Assembly: GCF_002078875.1 (NCBI RefSeq)
Contig: NC_034409.1
Span: 108,370,898-108,434,897 of the forward strand
From: Numida meleagris
Lineage: Eukaryota; Chordata; Aves; Galliformes; Numididae
Direction of reading: 5' to 3'
DNA: 64,000 bases
Position 1 is the first letter of the stretch. Every line of letters starts with the position of its first letter. Position numbers and translations under genes: made by a program. The notes beneath the pieces are model-generated. The model had not been told where the DNA came from. It made no database searches and saw only the letters and a program-made list of their open reading frames with translations. Positions 46,501 through 58,790 of this stretch are shown one piece after another.

Positions 46501-49262
46501 AAGGAATAAAGGAAACAACCTTAGTGCCAGCTTGGCTGCCTCAGCAAGGGAAATCTAGAGAGTTTTGGATGCTCTTCCCTTTCCTGAAGTCAAGGTAAAA
46601 TAATCGTTTTCTCTCAGATGTGCTGGCGAGGATCAATTTGGCTCTGGCTCCAGTAGCTCTCTAACCATGGTGACAACTGACATTGCCCTGGCAAGGTTAC
46701 CGAGAAGGGAGCTTGAAAGCAAGCTTGTTGTTACAAACAGCTGTTGGCTCTGAACTGAAGCATGTGGGAATGCATAACGTGGGAAACTCAGATGTTGGGA
46801 AATAACATCTGGGAAACCAGAGGTGAAGAGATTGTACTCCGCCTTCAAACACACTTAGCTGAGAAATGGTTAGTTGCAAAGTCTAACTTGATTCATAAGC
46901 TTGAGAAGGAAAGCAAAGAACTGTTTTCTTAAAATCATTGTGCTTGGCTCTTCTGGCAAGCTTGCAGGAAAATGGAATGTGTCTGTGGGGGGCAGAAATA
47001 CAGAAAGCTGAAACTTAATATATGCACAAGGAGGCACTGGAGGGCAAGGGGTGAGGAGTGAGGCGGGAGGTGGAAACATCTGCGTGCAAAATTAATTTGT
47101 AGAAATAATTTAAAAGAACTCAAACTAGCATTGTCTAGGTGAAATAATTTCTGGTGGCCCTTGAGGCCTCTGTATCTGTAGGGATGGCTTCCCCCTAACA
47201 CGTGCAAGGAGATGTACACTGTGGCAGTGGCTGAACTGAAGCAGCATCTGTTGCTAGAGATGCTGTTATACTCCAGCCAGAGAAGCTGTGGTGGTTTGAG
47301 CTTTTCTGGTTTGCATGTGGGGAATTTTTTTTTTTTCTGTGGCTACTTCAAAAGCAAAAACAACAAGTGGTAACCCACAGACAGGGGAATGAAAACCCTC
47401 TGGCTTGAAGAAGGTTAGCTCTGGGATGCTGGGACTTCTTAGGAAGTCCTAACTGAAGTTGGAGTGCGGTCACATCCTTGTAAGGGGTTGTGTAATTCAG
47501 CATGTACAAAGCCAAAACTCCCATGCCTGGAGCTTGTCTAGCTCAAAATCCTTGAGCTGACTGTACATATGATTATGGTTCTTAAACTGTTCATGCTGGA
47601 GGAAGGCGGGATAATTTTGAGCAATCTCTATTCTTAGAGATCAGTAGGTACACTGAGACTTTTGCACTTCAGGACTTCTCTGTTCTAGAAGGACTAGAAC
47701 ACCGGTAATTGACTGAGGGATACTTCCTTCAGTCTTACTGGGGCACCCACCCAAAGACTGTCTCATAAGCAGCAATTTATTTTTATTACAGTTGACTTCA
47801 GCTAACATGGGGACAGACTGTAGAAGGAAAAATCTGTGCTGATCTCTGCCTTTGCATTGCTTACACCTGTGTTATCAAGTTAAACTGAAAACAGTAGCAA
47901 GCTTTGGCATGGCTACATGATCTTAGAGGTCTTTTCCAGTTTTAATATTCTATGTTTTCTTTTGTTTTGATGAAGACAGAAATCTGTATAGTTTCACTGT
48001 GCCCTCAGGACTCAGTTTTAGTCAGCTGGTGAAATACTTCTGTCAGTTTAGCCTTCACGAAGGCAAAATTGTCTGGCTCAAGCTGGCTCTTAAGTGGCCC
48101 TAATTCCATGTTCATGCAGACTAGGGAGAAATTTGGTTTCATGGTGTCAGTTGCTTTGTATTTTTCCAGTGTTTCTCTTTTACCTTACTCTCTACCTGCA
48201 TTACATCTGAGGAGTACAGTCCTTCCTGGAGAAGGAATAAGCTACCAAGAATACAAGTGGATTTTAAAGGGAAAAGGTAGTTCTAAATGCTCTCCTCTGT
48301 GGATTGCTGTATGCATCTGTGGTATCGTTTCTTCATATTAGCTGAATTTTAAAAACTTCTCATCAAAAAGAAATGGCAACAAGTTCTTCGAATCCTGTAT
48401 GTGGTGCAGAATCTTATATTTCAAAGTCCATAAATGCTTACCATAAAAACCATGGTCACTTATGATGTGGACAAAGCCTTGCCTGCTATTTGTTCACCCT
48501 GTTTCTTGTACTCTCATTCTTGCACGTGATTTCTTTGGCAGCTGCAAACTGAGATGTCATGGTGCAGGTGTTGTGCATGTGTACATGCGGCTCAGTGCAA
48601 TGGGACTTGTTTCACTCCTTGCGTAATAGCACCTAAATAGCTCCATACACTGCCAGCTTGAGAACAGAGACTGTTCAGAACCTGAAAAGTTACACTGGAT
48701 TTCAGTTTTGGCGTGACTCATATGCTGAAAGTCTTGTCTGAGCCTTTTTTTTTTCCTTGGCTGATGCTTTGAGGTATTGTGTGATTAGGTGCAGCCTAGC
48801 TTTCATTTTCCAAACTTCACTAAGCTAGAACTCCTCAGTCACTCCTGCCGGTATGTTGCTTTTTTGACTGAGAATCAACAAAAGACAAAGAGCAGCAACA
48901 AAAGCAAAACTGTGCCAGCTGACTAAATAAATTTGAGGTGCCTTTTTGAGGTGTTAGGTGACAGCTGTGAATGCTGCCTTTTGTTTTACCCATAGCATTA
49001 GACTCACTTTTCATCTTAGCATTCTGCACAAGGGCACTCCAGCTGCCAGCAGCTGAAGGGAGTGAAGCTATGGAGCAAGAAAGCTTAAACCAGAAACCAT
49101 TCAAACTGTATTCTGTCTCCAGAAAGCTGTTGTTTTACAGCAAGGAAAAAGGTGTTTTCTCCCTGCATCCACATTGTCTGAAGCAATTATAAAAGATGTG
49201 AGCCAAGAAGGCATAGCTACTGCAGTTCTAATACAAGTCAGAAAACCTGGTATCTTACTTAC
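43508..49262. other. Non-coding interval with one tiny CR1 scrap
   Basis: Unique sequence. About 47915-47955 reads ATGATCTTAGAGGTCTTTTC then CAGTTTTAATATTCTATG, the last 40 bp of a sense CR1. No coding exon recognised. Confidence 0.5.
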
Positions 49263-49330
49263 GTGGGATTTCTCGCTGTCCTGTTTGAAGTGGCTGGAAG
49301 TTCAGTCTGCTGCTCTGAGGAGCCTCTGCT
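49263..49330 (-). other. Exon-like segment, minus strand
   Basis: 68 nt between acceptor CAGCACTTCCTTATTTAG and a near-perfect donor GTAAGT. Open frame RAEAPQSSRLNFQPLQTGQR continuing to EIP, with the exit in phase 1. This is compatible with the segment at 28894-28981. No homology recognised; it could be a 5' exon of a long minus-strand transcript or chance. Confidence 0.3.
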
Positions 49331-51847
49331 CTAAATAAGGAAGTGCTGAAGCAAGGCAGGATGTGAAGCAGTGACTCAGATATGTAGGCTGCTCTCTTGG
49401 CTGCTGAGGAAGGAAGGGAATTACTGAGGGTGCTTGCTATGGCACGCTCAGCTGATGTCAGGCTACCATTGCACCAATAACCAAAGCTCTGGAGTGTTGT
49501 TCCACCTTTCCTCTTTTCCTTGCTTACCACAAGCCCTGCACTGCCAGGGTAAGAAAGCATTCCTGAAGATCTCCTTGAGATGCGTCATACACAGAGGGAG
49601 GATCCATAAAATATGATATAGGTCTCAAATGTAGTGACGTGTCTGCTAAAGATCAATCCTGCATCCTTTTGGTGGTGAGGAGTTGTCCTGAGGCTTAATT
49701 TATTTAAAATACAAGATGAGGGAGTATGTGATAGGAAAACATTGTGTGAGTTGTTCTTAGTGGTACCCGTTTTGTGATTTCACTTAATGGACCTGAATGT
49801 CAGCTGCCCATGATAGTGCAATGTTCTGGTATTACAGCACTTTCTAGAAGGACTGTCTACCTCTTGTCCTCTGAAACATGCATCTCTACCAAGAAGCATT
49901 TATTTTCACGAATGTGTCACTAGAATGCGCTTAGGTAAGCGTTTTGGTAGTGCTTCTGAACACAGCTCTTGCAACTTAGCTCAGGCACTTGGACCTTTGG
50001 TTCTTTGCATAAGGAAATGTTTTCTTGTTTGTTTGCTCTGGTTTTGAAAATAAATGAACAGAACAGTTATCTAGCAATTGGTTTGAACTGATGTTAATGT
50101 ATTTCATGTCCAGTACACCTGAACACAGAAACTCAGTTTCCAGGTGTGCCTTTCAATCATAGTTTAAAAAAACCCACATAACTAAAATAGTTCATCTTTT
50201 ACTCAGAAGTTGAGCCCTCTTTCAATGCTTTTCTACCCTCAATGTCCAAGCACCAAGGAATGGTTAGCTGCTTTTTTTTTTTTTAGCCAATCCTGGTTTA
50301 AAAAAAAATAAATAAAAAGCCTGTCTTCTCCTTGAGAGATTTCCTGCTCTTGATGAGTTGTCTTCCTGGGTGGGGGTGCTTGGTGTGCTCTGCTGTGTTA
50401 CTTCATACTAGCTTTTAAGTTTTTCTTTGTGATTGCTAATGCAGCTGTTGCTTCACTGAGGTTTTGTTGTACATAGCTATGTAATTGCACAGTTTAGCAC
50501 TTCTGAAATGGAAAAAATGGATTAGAGTCTGTCTTCTCTACAGATTTCTAGGTAGTCCTTTCATTGAATTTAGTCCTTCTGACCTCTCCCTTTGTCTATT
50601 TTAAAGTGTTTGCACGCTGATATTGTGTGCATGTGCTAACACCTATAACGTACTGCTAGTGTTGAACTTCACACTGTGTAAACATTCTGTAAAAGGCATA
50701 CAAACTGATTTGAAATGACTGGCAATCCAGACACTATACTCCTTCATTTCAAATCCTTCTCCACTTAGACTAAGCAAAGAGTTTACTGTTTACTGATGCT
50801 GGATAAACTTAAATATTGCTATGCAACTCTCATACACTAAAGTTTAAGCAGCTTTTTGTGCAAGTCTGACTTTGTTTTAGTATTGAGCTAGAAGTTAAAT
50901 AACTGAAGAAGCTCTAGGAGGTCATGTTTCCTTATGCTAAAAAGCCAGAAAAACCAACAACCCAAACTATGCCCTACTTTATGGTTTGAGAAAAAATACT
51001 TGATTAATCAAGTCAACTTCATGATAGTATTTCATCAATATCATGTTTCTCATTCAAATTATGTTGTAGTGGAATAGCTTATTCTCTTCTGTGTTGCTGA
51101 TGATTGTGAATATTTTACTTTTGGAAAGCTTTGAATGGTTGATACATCTCACATTAGCAGAGTGCTAAGACAGCACAGAAGAAAATTGTTCTGAATACAT
51201 TCAAACCTGTCTGGCACTGAAGCACAACACTAGAAAACTTCTGAGAATAAAATCCTGATAAATCATGAAAACACCTATGGTGGTGCTAATGTAATGAGAA
51301 AAATACTATTTTTTTCTTGCTCTTCTGAAGGCTTATTTTCTCATAGCAAATGACAGCTCTTATGTGAAACAAAGCAGAGGCATTGTCTGTGTTAACAGAA
51401 CTGTTGAAATCAGACTCTCAGGGAAGTCCAACTCCAAGTAAAAGAAAATCATTCCATAACCAAGTTCAGGATTTTGAAGGTGTTTCATATATTAATTCCT
51501 TCCTTATGTGCTTGGAACGGTTCTGAGATATTATGCAACTGAACCTAACGTTATAACATCAGTTGAACTAAATCTGTAGTGTGTCTATTGACTTCAGTAG
51601 TCCTTTTCAGTACCTACCCTATCAAGTCCTCTTTCAGTAAATGTTCTGTTTTTCTTGAATTTGGTCTTTGAAGAAGTGCACTTACATTGTGATTAAGTAC
51701 AAAGCACAGAAGTTTTCCAGCACAAAAATCCCAAGAACTGAAATGCTGCTATGTTCTAGCATTGTGTCTCAATGTTCTGTCTCTTTTATTCCACCACTTT
51801 CTCACTTTACTGATGCACTCCTATCTTGTGTAAATAGGCACCAGATT
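49331..51847. other. Non-coding interval
   Basis: AT-rich, with a T-run at about 50272-50285. No exon or dispersed repeat recognised. Confidence 0.5.
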
Positions 51848-51970
51848 GTAGAATGGGATGGCTTGGGTTGGAGAGTACCTTAAAGATATCTAGTTCTAAT
51901 CCCTCTGCCATGGGCAGAGTTGCCAGCCACTAAATCTGGCAGTAGGTCAGGCTGCACAGATCTGGATTAC
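51848..51970 (-). mobile_element. CR1 LINE 3' fragment, degraded
   Basis: Antisense: TAGAATGGGATGGCTTGGGT, GGAGAGTACCTTAAAGATAT, CTAGTTCTAATCCCTCTGCC, ATGGGCAGAGTTGCC. Truncated early. Confidence 0.82.
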
Positions 51971-52493
51971 CAATGCATTCTCTCTCAAAACTGTTCAATA
52001 TATAAAATTACAGGCATTATAGATGTGTCTTCCAATGGTCTGAAATGAAGGTTATGTGGCTGGAGGGCATGGACATATGCCTGTTACTTAATTTGAATTT
52101 TCAGTGATTAAGCTGAAGAAGTGCTTACAAGGATAAACCACACTAAAATGTACAAGGTTTTTAGAAACTCATTAATTCCTGTTAAAAAAATGTATTGCAA
52201 TTGTTTGGTGTTGCACAGTGCTACAGTGAGTGTCATTAAGTATGAATAAATGAATAAAAAGATTAGCTGGCAAGAATGTAGCACTGGCTTATAACTATTT
52301 ATTTTGGCAAATATAGGACTGAATTACAAAGTGGGGATGATTTTTCTTGTTTAACACTTTTTTTTTTTAACTTTTGGTTTTCTTTCTTTAATACAGTCCT
52401 GTTAAACTTAGTATGGATTGAATTGCTTGAAGGAGGGTTGCTGTTATGGCTAAACAACTTACTAACGTTCTCTAAAAATCTATTACTCTTCTA

Positions 52494-53690
52494 GAATCGT
52501 GGGATAGTTGATATTGGAGGTCACCTCTCCGATGCAACTGCCCTGTTCTGGAATGACCACCTTAAACTGGTGACTTTTGAACACCTCCAAGGAGGAAGAC
52601 ATCACAGCCTCTCTGGGAAACCTGTGCCAGTGTTTGATTATCTGCACAGAAAATAAGCATTTCCTCAAATTCACATGGAACCTCTTGTGTTCCAGTTTGT
52701 CTTGTTCTTGGAATTGGGCACCCATGAAAAAAGCCAGACTTCACTCTCTTTGCTACCTCCCTTCAGATATTTATAGACCTTGGTATAATCCTTCCTTAAA
52801 CTCTCCTTCTCTAGCCTGAACAGCTCTCTTCTTCTTCTCATAGAAGAGGTGCTCCAGTCCCTTAATCACTCTACTGGCCTATCACTGGACTCTCCAGTAT
52901 GTCTGTGTCTATCTTGTTCTGTGCTTCCCAGAGCTGGGCTCAGTATTCAGAGTGTGGCCTCACCAGTGCTGAGTAGAAGGGAAGAATCACCTCCCTCAAC
53001 CTGCTAGCAACGTGTACATATTGGCATCTGGGGAGGAGCAACCCCAGATGCAAGAGTTTCCATTCTTTGAACTTTGATGTTCCGGTCAGCCCATTCCTCT
53101 AGTGTGTCAAGGTCTTTATAGATGTCAGCATGCCCTCTAAAGTGTATCAACCATTCCTATTTGTTCTGTTCCTTGAACCAATATGCTGAAGGCATGCTCT
53201 TCTGTGTTATCTGGATCATTAATGTAGATGTTGGAAAGCTCTGGGCCTACTATTGACCCTGGAGTGCTCCACTTATTACTGGCCTTCAACTAGACGTCTC
53301 TCTGATCACCACACTGTGGGTTTGGTCACCCACAGAGTTTTCAAACCAACTTGTTCCTTTACTCATCCAGCCATGACATCAACAGCCTGTTTATGAGATT
53401 ATGGGAAATGATGTTTAAATTCTTACTCTAGTTATGGCAGACACTATCCACTGCTCTTCTGTTGTCTACCAGGCCACTCACTTCATTTTAGGAGGTTATC
53501 AGGTTAGTCAAGTATGACTTCCCTTTGCTGAATCCACACTGACTACTACTGATGGCTCTTGCCTTTCATGTGCCTGGAGATGGTTTCCAGGATTAGCTGC
53601 TTCATCTTCCTAGGGATGGAGGTGAGGCTGGCTGGCCGGTAGTCCCCCAGGTCCTATTTCTTGCTCTTCTTGAAGACAGTAACTCCTTCG
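52494..53690 (-). mobile_element. Longest CR1 LINE copy in the window, about 1.2 kb
   Basis: Antisense CR1 starting at a degraded terminus (AGAATCGTGGGATAGTTG) and running through the 3' region into reverse-transcriptase coding sequence. On the sense strand the distal part reads GACTACCGGCCAGCCAGCCT and GGAAACCATCTCCAGGCACA, a conserved CR1 ORF2 segment. The frame is broken repeatedly and part of the middle appears deleted. Inactive. Confidence 0.9.
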
Positions 53691-56539
53691 TATTTACTAA
53701 AAGTCTCTCAGTGGAAGAAAAACATGGTCTCCTTTTCCAAAGAATGCAAAAATCCACTTTAGAAAACTTTCTAGCTTTGTTGAGAAATGTAGTTGCTCCA
53801 CATCTGCTCGAACACTATGAATCAAGTAATTTTCTAAGTCAGAACTAGACATCTTTGATCATGGATAGATGGATGAATGAGTGGAAGAAGAGAGAGTCTG
53901 TTAACCTCCAGTACTTGGAATTTAAACTTAATAACGTAGAGCTGTAGACTGGACAAGGAACAGGAAATGTTTGTTTGAGTGCTATGTTAGCATGTTGTAA
54001 ACTTGCAATGTCCCTCTTAGTTTTATTCTTCCCTTCCCCTTGTGTTAGTAGTCATACTAACTTGTGGCACTGCTGGCAGAGTACTCCCCAGAAAAGTGAG
54101 TCACACATCTTTGGCCATTACGCATAACTAATCATTAACACTGGTAACATTACCTGGTGTTATCAATAAAATGGAATTTTTCTCCCTTTCCCCCTTTTGT
54201 TATCAGATAAACTAAATGATACAGTCACTTTCATGTCAGAAGGAAAGTGTAAACTCTGAGCAAAAGATTAAAATTGTTTTGAATGAGGTGGAATAGAACA
54301 GCAATTCTCATAATCTCTGATTTCATTTTGCTAAACTTATTTCTTCTTCAGTCCAGGTGGAAATTGACTACTTGCATTAGGTTGGTGAGCACTGAGATCT
54401 GTATGCTTTAACTGGTGTTTTGGGTTCAGCTGTAGAGCAAAGCATTCCAGCCTGTGAGAAACATTCCCAGTTGCAACTAATTTCAGTTGTTTCCACTAGT
54501 TTGAGTTAATATGGTCCATGTGTGTCACATGGCTGGGACTTCTAACTAGGGGTGATGGAAGACACAGGTGCAAAGAAACAAGAGCTCATGTTGGCTTTTG
54601 AATCATTTGAGCAACTTTGCAGCCCTTTCATGGTGCAACTAGAGCAGCAAAAAATGAACTATGATCGTTTGTAGATGAAGAGGAGACAGCAGTGTTGCCA
54701 TCTAAGATGAGAAATGTTCTTATGTCGTGGTGATAACAAACACTAGGCAAGAACACATGTGGCTGAGGCCTAATGACCTTGAATGTTCAAGCAGAAATGG
54801 GAACAAAAATTGAACCTGTGAGAAAGGGAAGACAGCAGAGTTGATCTCTTGCTACTTTAGTCAGCCAGATCCCCTAAGGGACAATGTTTCCAGGCTGACT
54901 GATGAGCTGCTTGTACTTCTGAGGTCACTTCTGTTCTTGTATCAGAAGACAATTTGGGTGGCTGTCCATCTGTTCATGATCTCAAATGCTTAGCAGTTCT
55001 TGCTATTTCTATGAATGTGTTTGTGGTTTTACTTGCTTCTGGGTTTTCTTGGGGAAGAATAGGGAACACTGGGAAGTTGAAAGTGTACCTGGCTGCAGGC
55101 ATCTCTGCTTTCCTCCCTGCTCAAGTGGAATGTGGCCTTGCCTGCCTTGTTAGCTGGGCAGGGGCTGAGTGAGCTGGGAGTGACACTCCACCTGCTGTCA
55201 TGCTTGTCACCTTCCAACCTTACTTATGGCTGTAATGAAATAACTGGGAATGGAACTGGATTTCTCTCTGGCTTGCTAACTGTGTAAGCTCTGAGCCTTG
55301 CCCTTTCCATCAGGGAGAGAAAAGTATGTTGGAATTTCAGTGCAGCCATTGTAATGCTATTGGCAGTCCTTAAGAGCAATGAGAATATTGTTAATTGGAG
55401 AAATGTGTCTTTCATTTAGGTATGGCAGAGGAACTGTGAAATCCAACAGCAACCTGCTTAAAACTTGGCCTGTGCAACACTAAGTAAGCTGTGTGGTGTC
55501 TTGTGTGGCTTCTGCCAAATCTGATGCATGTGCTTCTAAGCACAAGAAATGAAATGGCTGCACGCAAGAGTACAACTCTCCATGCGTGATGCTCTTCCTG
55601 TAGACTTCTTTTTGGGTTTGCAATGTGCATGTGTTCATTATGCCACTGAGCAGAGACTTTGTAATGGGAGAATCCTGAAGAAAAATTTCTCCAGAGCTCA
55701 CCCTGGCTTCTGGCTATGAGAAGCATTAATTTTAGCTACATTTGAAAAGAGGAATCACAATTTTTAGTTAGTGTGAGTGTTCAAGCAGGCTCTGATAACT
55801 GCTTGTTTAACTTGCTGCTGTTTTGCCAACTCACGGGGAGAGTCCTCCCAAGAGACGCAAGGAGAACATGTTTTGACGATGAATAGCAGTGCTGGCTTTG
55901 ACTAGTCCTGGGGAAGGTGTGTGGGGTGGGAATACTGTTCAGCTCTGTCCTCCCTTGAAAGTAAAATGTCTGAATAAAGCAGTGGCATTGGAGTAGTGTT
56001 TGTGCTTGATCTGTGTCAGTTCTGTTGTTCAAACAAGGACAAATGTTTGTTGCGGGAGCCATATTGTTCAACTTGCAAAATCTGATCTTCATTTGGTATG
56101 CTGCTCCATTGCACTTACCTTCCCCAATCTCCTATAAGAAAAGTGAGCATAACAGGAAGGAAAATAAAAACAAACTGTCCGAACTCTGCAAGACTTTACT
56201 AAGAGGTAAAGTATTTACCTATAATGGAATCAAATGCAGGGTAACTTTGTTTAATTGCAGAAACTTAAAGTTGTGTGAATAGGGAGCATTTGTATATGCA
56301 TTTACGAAGAGCAAAAATAGCAAATTACAATATTTCCATACTACATAGTGTAGGAATGTGCCTCAGGTCTAATCACAAACAATGGTGATTACATAATCAA
56401 TGAATGAGGAAAAAGGAACTGAAGTTGAAACTATGATCCTGAGAGGGAATGCATATCTCACAGTCTAGGAATACAGGAAAATAAGTGCTGGCTGGAGGAC
56501 ATCAACTAGCCAGCCAGACAAAAGAGTTAATTTTCCCAC
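53691..56539. other. Non-coding interval
   Basis: No repeat or exon recognised. Open frames on both strands at 55.0-56.3 kb lack known motifs. Confidence 0.45.
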
Positions 56540-57025
56540 TGTGTTTAGCATTGATGTGGCCTCACCTTGAGTATTGTTAAGGTCCCTGGATGCTTCCAGA
56601 GAAGGGCAGCAGTGCTGATAAGAAGGGCTGGAAGTTATTTCTCGTGATGACAGGCTGAGGACAATCAGGTATCCCTTCTGCGGAAGAGGAGGCTTCTTTG
56701 CTTTCTGCAGCTCCCTGAGGAGGGGAAGCAGAGGGAGATGTTAGTCTCTGCCCCTTCCTTGTAAGCAGTGAAATGGCACTGAGCTGCACCAGAGGAGGCT
56801 CAGACTGAATGCTGGGAGTAATATCTTTTCCCAAAGGTGGTCAAACACTGGAACAGGCTTCTTAGCAGGGTGGTTGCTGTGCCATGAAGTCAGTTTTCTA
56901 GGGGCATCTGGGTAATGCCCTTAATAATCTCCTTTAACTCTTGGTTAGCGCTGAAGTGGTCAGGCAGCTGGACTCATCTCTGAAGGACGCTTCCAGCTGA
57001 ACTATTCCATTTCTTTCTATTCTTG
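56540..57025 (+). mobile_element. CR1 LINE fragment, older subfamily
   Basis: Sense CR1: GATGTGGCCTCACCTTGAGT, CCAGAGAAGGGCAGCAGTGC, CAAACACTGGAACAGGCTTC, GGCAGCTGGACTCATCTCTG. The end (TTCCAGCTGAACTATTCCAT) is well diverged from the young copies. Confidence 0.85.
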
Positions 57026-57307
57026 TCCTGTTCTTACCTCTGTACAACTATGCTGACTACTTCATGGAGTTTCCAGCCAATAGATATGTCATGGTTATTT
57101 CTCTACAGGCTGAGTGCTCTATCCATTCCCAGCATCTGTGTGTGTAGTGATTAAGACTATATTACACTGTGTAAAACCTTGAAGGCAGTATGTAAGTGTG
57201 CTGGACTTTAGAGCTAGACCTTCATAGGAGGGGATAAGGATCTGTTTACAGCTTCACAGCAAAATTCCTGCCTAGGATCTGTCTGTATGCACAACCATGG
57301 AAGGTTA

Positions 57308-57550
57308 AAAAAAGACCACTAAGACATCTAGTGCAACCACCAGCCCACCCCTACCGTGCCCGCTGACTATGTCCCTCAGTGCCACATCCACACGGTTCTT
57401 GAACATCTCCAGGGATGGTGACTCCTCTACCTCCCGGGGCAGCCTGTGCCACTGCCTCACCACTCTAAGAACAATTTTTTTTGCTAATATCCAGCTTAAA
57501 TCTCCTCTGGTACAATTTGAGACCATTACCTCTCATTCTCAGTGATCTCC
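57308..57550 (-). mobile_element. CR1 LINE 3' fragment
   Basis: Antisense: AAGACCACTAAGACATCTAG, CACCAGCCCACCCCTACCGT, TCCCTCAGTGCCACATCCAC, GGGGCAGCCTGTGCCACTGC. Directly followed by a T-run and A-run palindrome at about 57567-57590. Confidence 0.92.
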
Positions 57551-58659
57551 TTCTGCCTGGAGACCTTTTTTTTTTTAAAAAAAAAAAAAAGTAAATTCCT
57601 TCTTTTCATGGCTACTCCACACGCTTCTCAGAAGTCTTTGGGTGGGGGCACACCTCTATGCTGAGGATTCTGCGGGGAGCTCAACTGCGAGCATGTGAAC
57701 ATGCAAGTTTTAATGCAACAACTGGGTCTTCCTGGGGAAGTAAGTAAGATGTGAATAATCTCTCCTCTCCCAGAGTAGAAGGCCTGCTGATGCAGTAAAT
57801 ACAGCCACAGGGCTAAGTGGCAATAACCTTTTCTTTTGCCAGATTTTCTGTTTCTGAGGAACTGTTTGTTTGACTGTTTATTCATCTAGAAATAATCTTC
57901 CATCCAGATATGCTATGGATTGATAGGAATTGCTCAAAAGTGAAGTTAAAACACATTGTCCAAGTCTTGTCAGCAGTTGCTGCTTTGCCAAAAATGTTCA
58001 CAGAAGGCACTGGCTTGCTTTCTTTGTGCCTGATTGTTCTTGTGGTTGATGCTTCCAGCCAGACAGATGACATGCTTCTTCATAAGAGCTCTGCTGAAGG
58101 CCTACTTTGTTCTAAGTAGTAAACATTCCCACACAGAGTGGTGAAGTTTCACTGCGCTGGTGCAGATGAAGACTTTTTCTCCCTCTCTTTCTTCTTGCAA
58201 CTCTCAGCTAGGTAAAGCTGTTCGATGACCATGAGCAGTAACTTAGCAGGCAGCTCTGCCTCATGAATGGACTGAAAACTTAAATCCTCCAAACACAAAA
58301 CACAAACAAAACCCTGAAGTTAAACAGCTCTGTGGAATGATGCCGGGGTTCATGAGTATTTCCTGGGGAGCTGGCTCCTGGCAGCTCTGTATGGAAAGAA
58401 TCAATGAATTTAATGAGAAAGGATTATCATTTTCTGGCCAGTGACCAAATCTCTTGACTGGTTCAGAAGATTGGGAACTATTACAGGGCTGGATTCTCCT
58501 CATGATTCTGATAAGAGTTCAGTAATGTATTTCTAATTAGAGAGTAACATCCAGTGCTGCAAATAGTGCTGGGTAGATACTTTCCATGTTTGCTGATGCT
58601 TCTGTAAAGAAATACTTTTAAAAGACAATGTCTATAATGGAACTTCTGGTAATTGGCTA
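57551..58659. other. Non-coding interval
   Basis: After the T/A homopolymer palindrome, unique sequence with no recognised exon. Confidence 0.5.
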
Positions 58660-58790
58660 ATATAGAGCCCCTTAAGGCCGGGTTGGATGGGGCCCTGGGC
58701 AGCCTGCGCTGGTGGGTGGTAGCCCTGCCCATGGCAGTGATTCGGTTGGGTGGCCTTTAAGGTCCCTTCCACCCAAAATGACTGATTCCA
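58660..58790 (+). mobile_element. CR1 LINE 3' terminus
   Basis: Sense: AAGGCCGGGTTGGATGGGGC, CCTGGGCAGCCTGCGCTGG, GGGTGGCCTTTAAGGTCCCT, TCCACCCAAAATGACTGATT. Same subfamily as 16165 and 25185 but opposite orientation. Confidence 0.92.
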
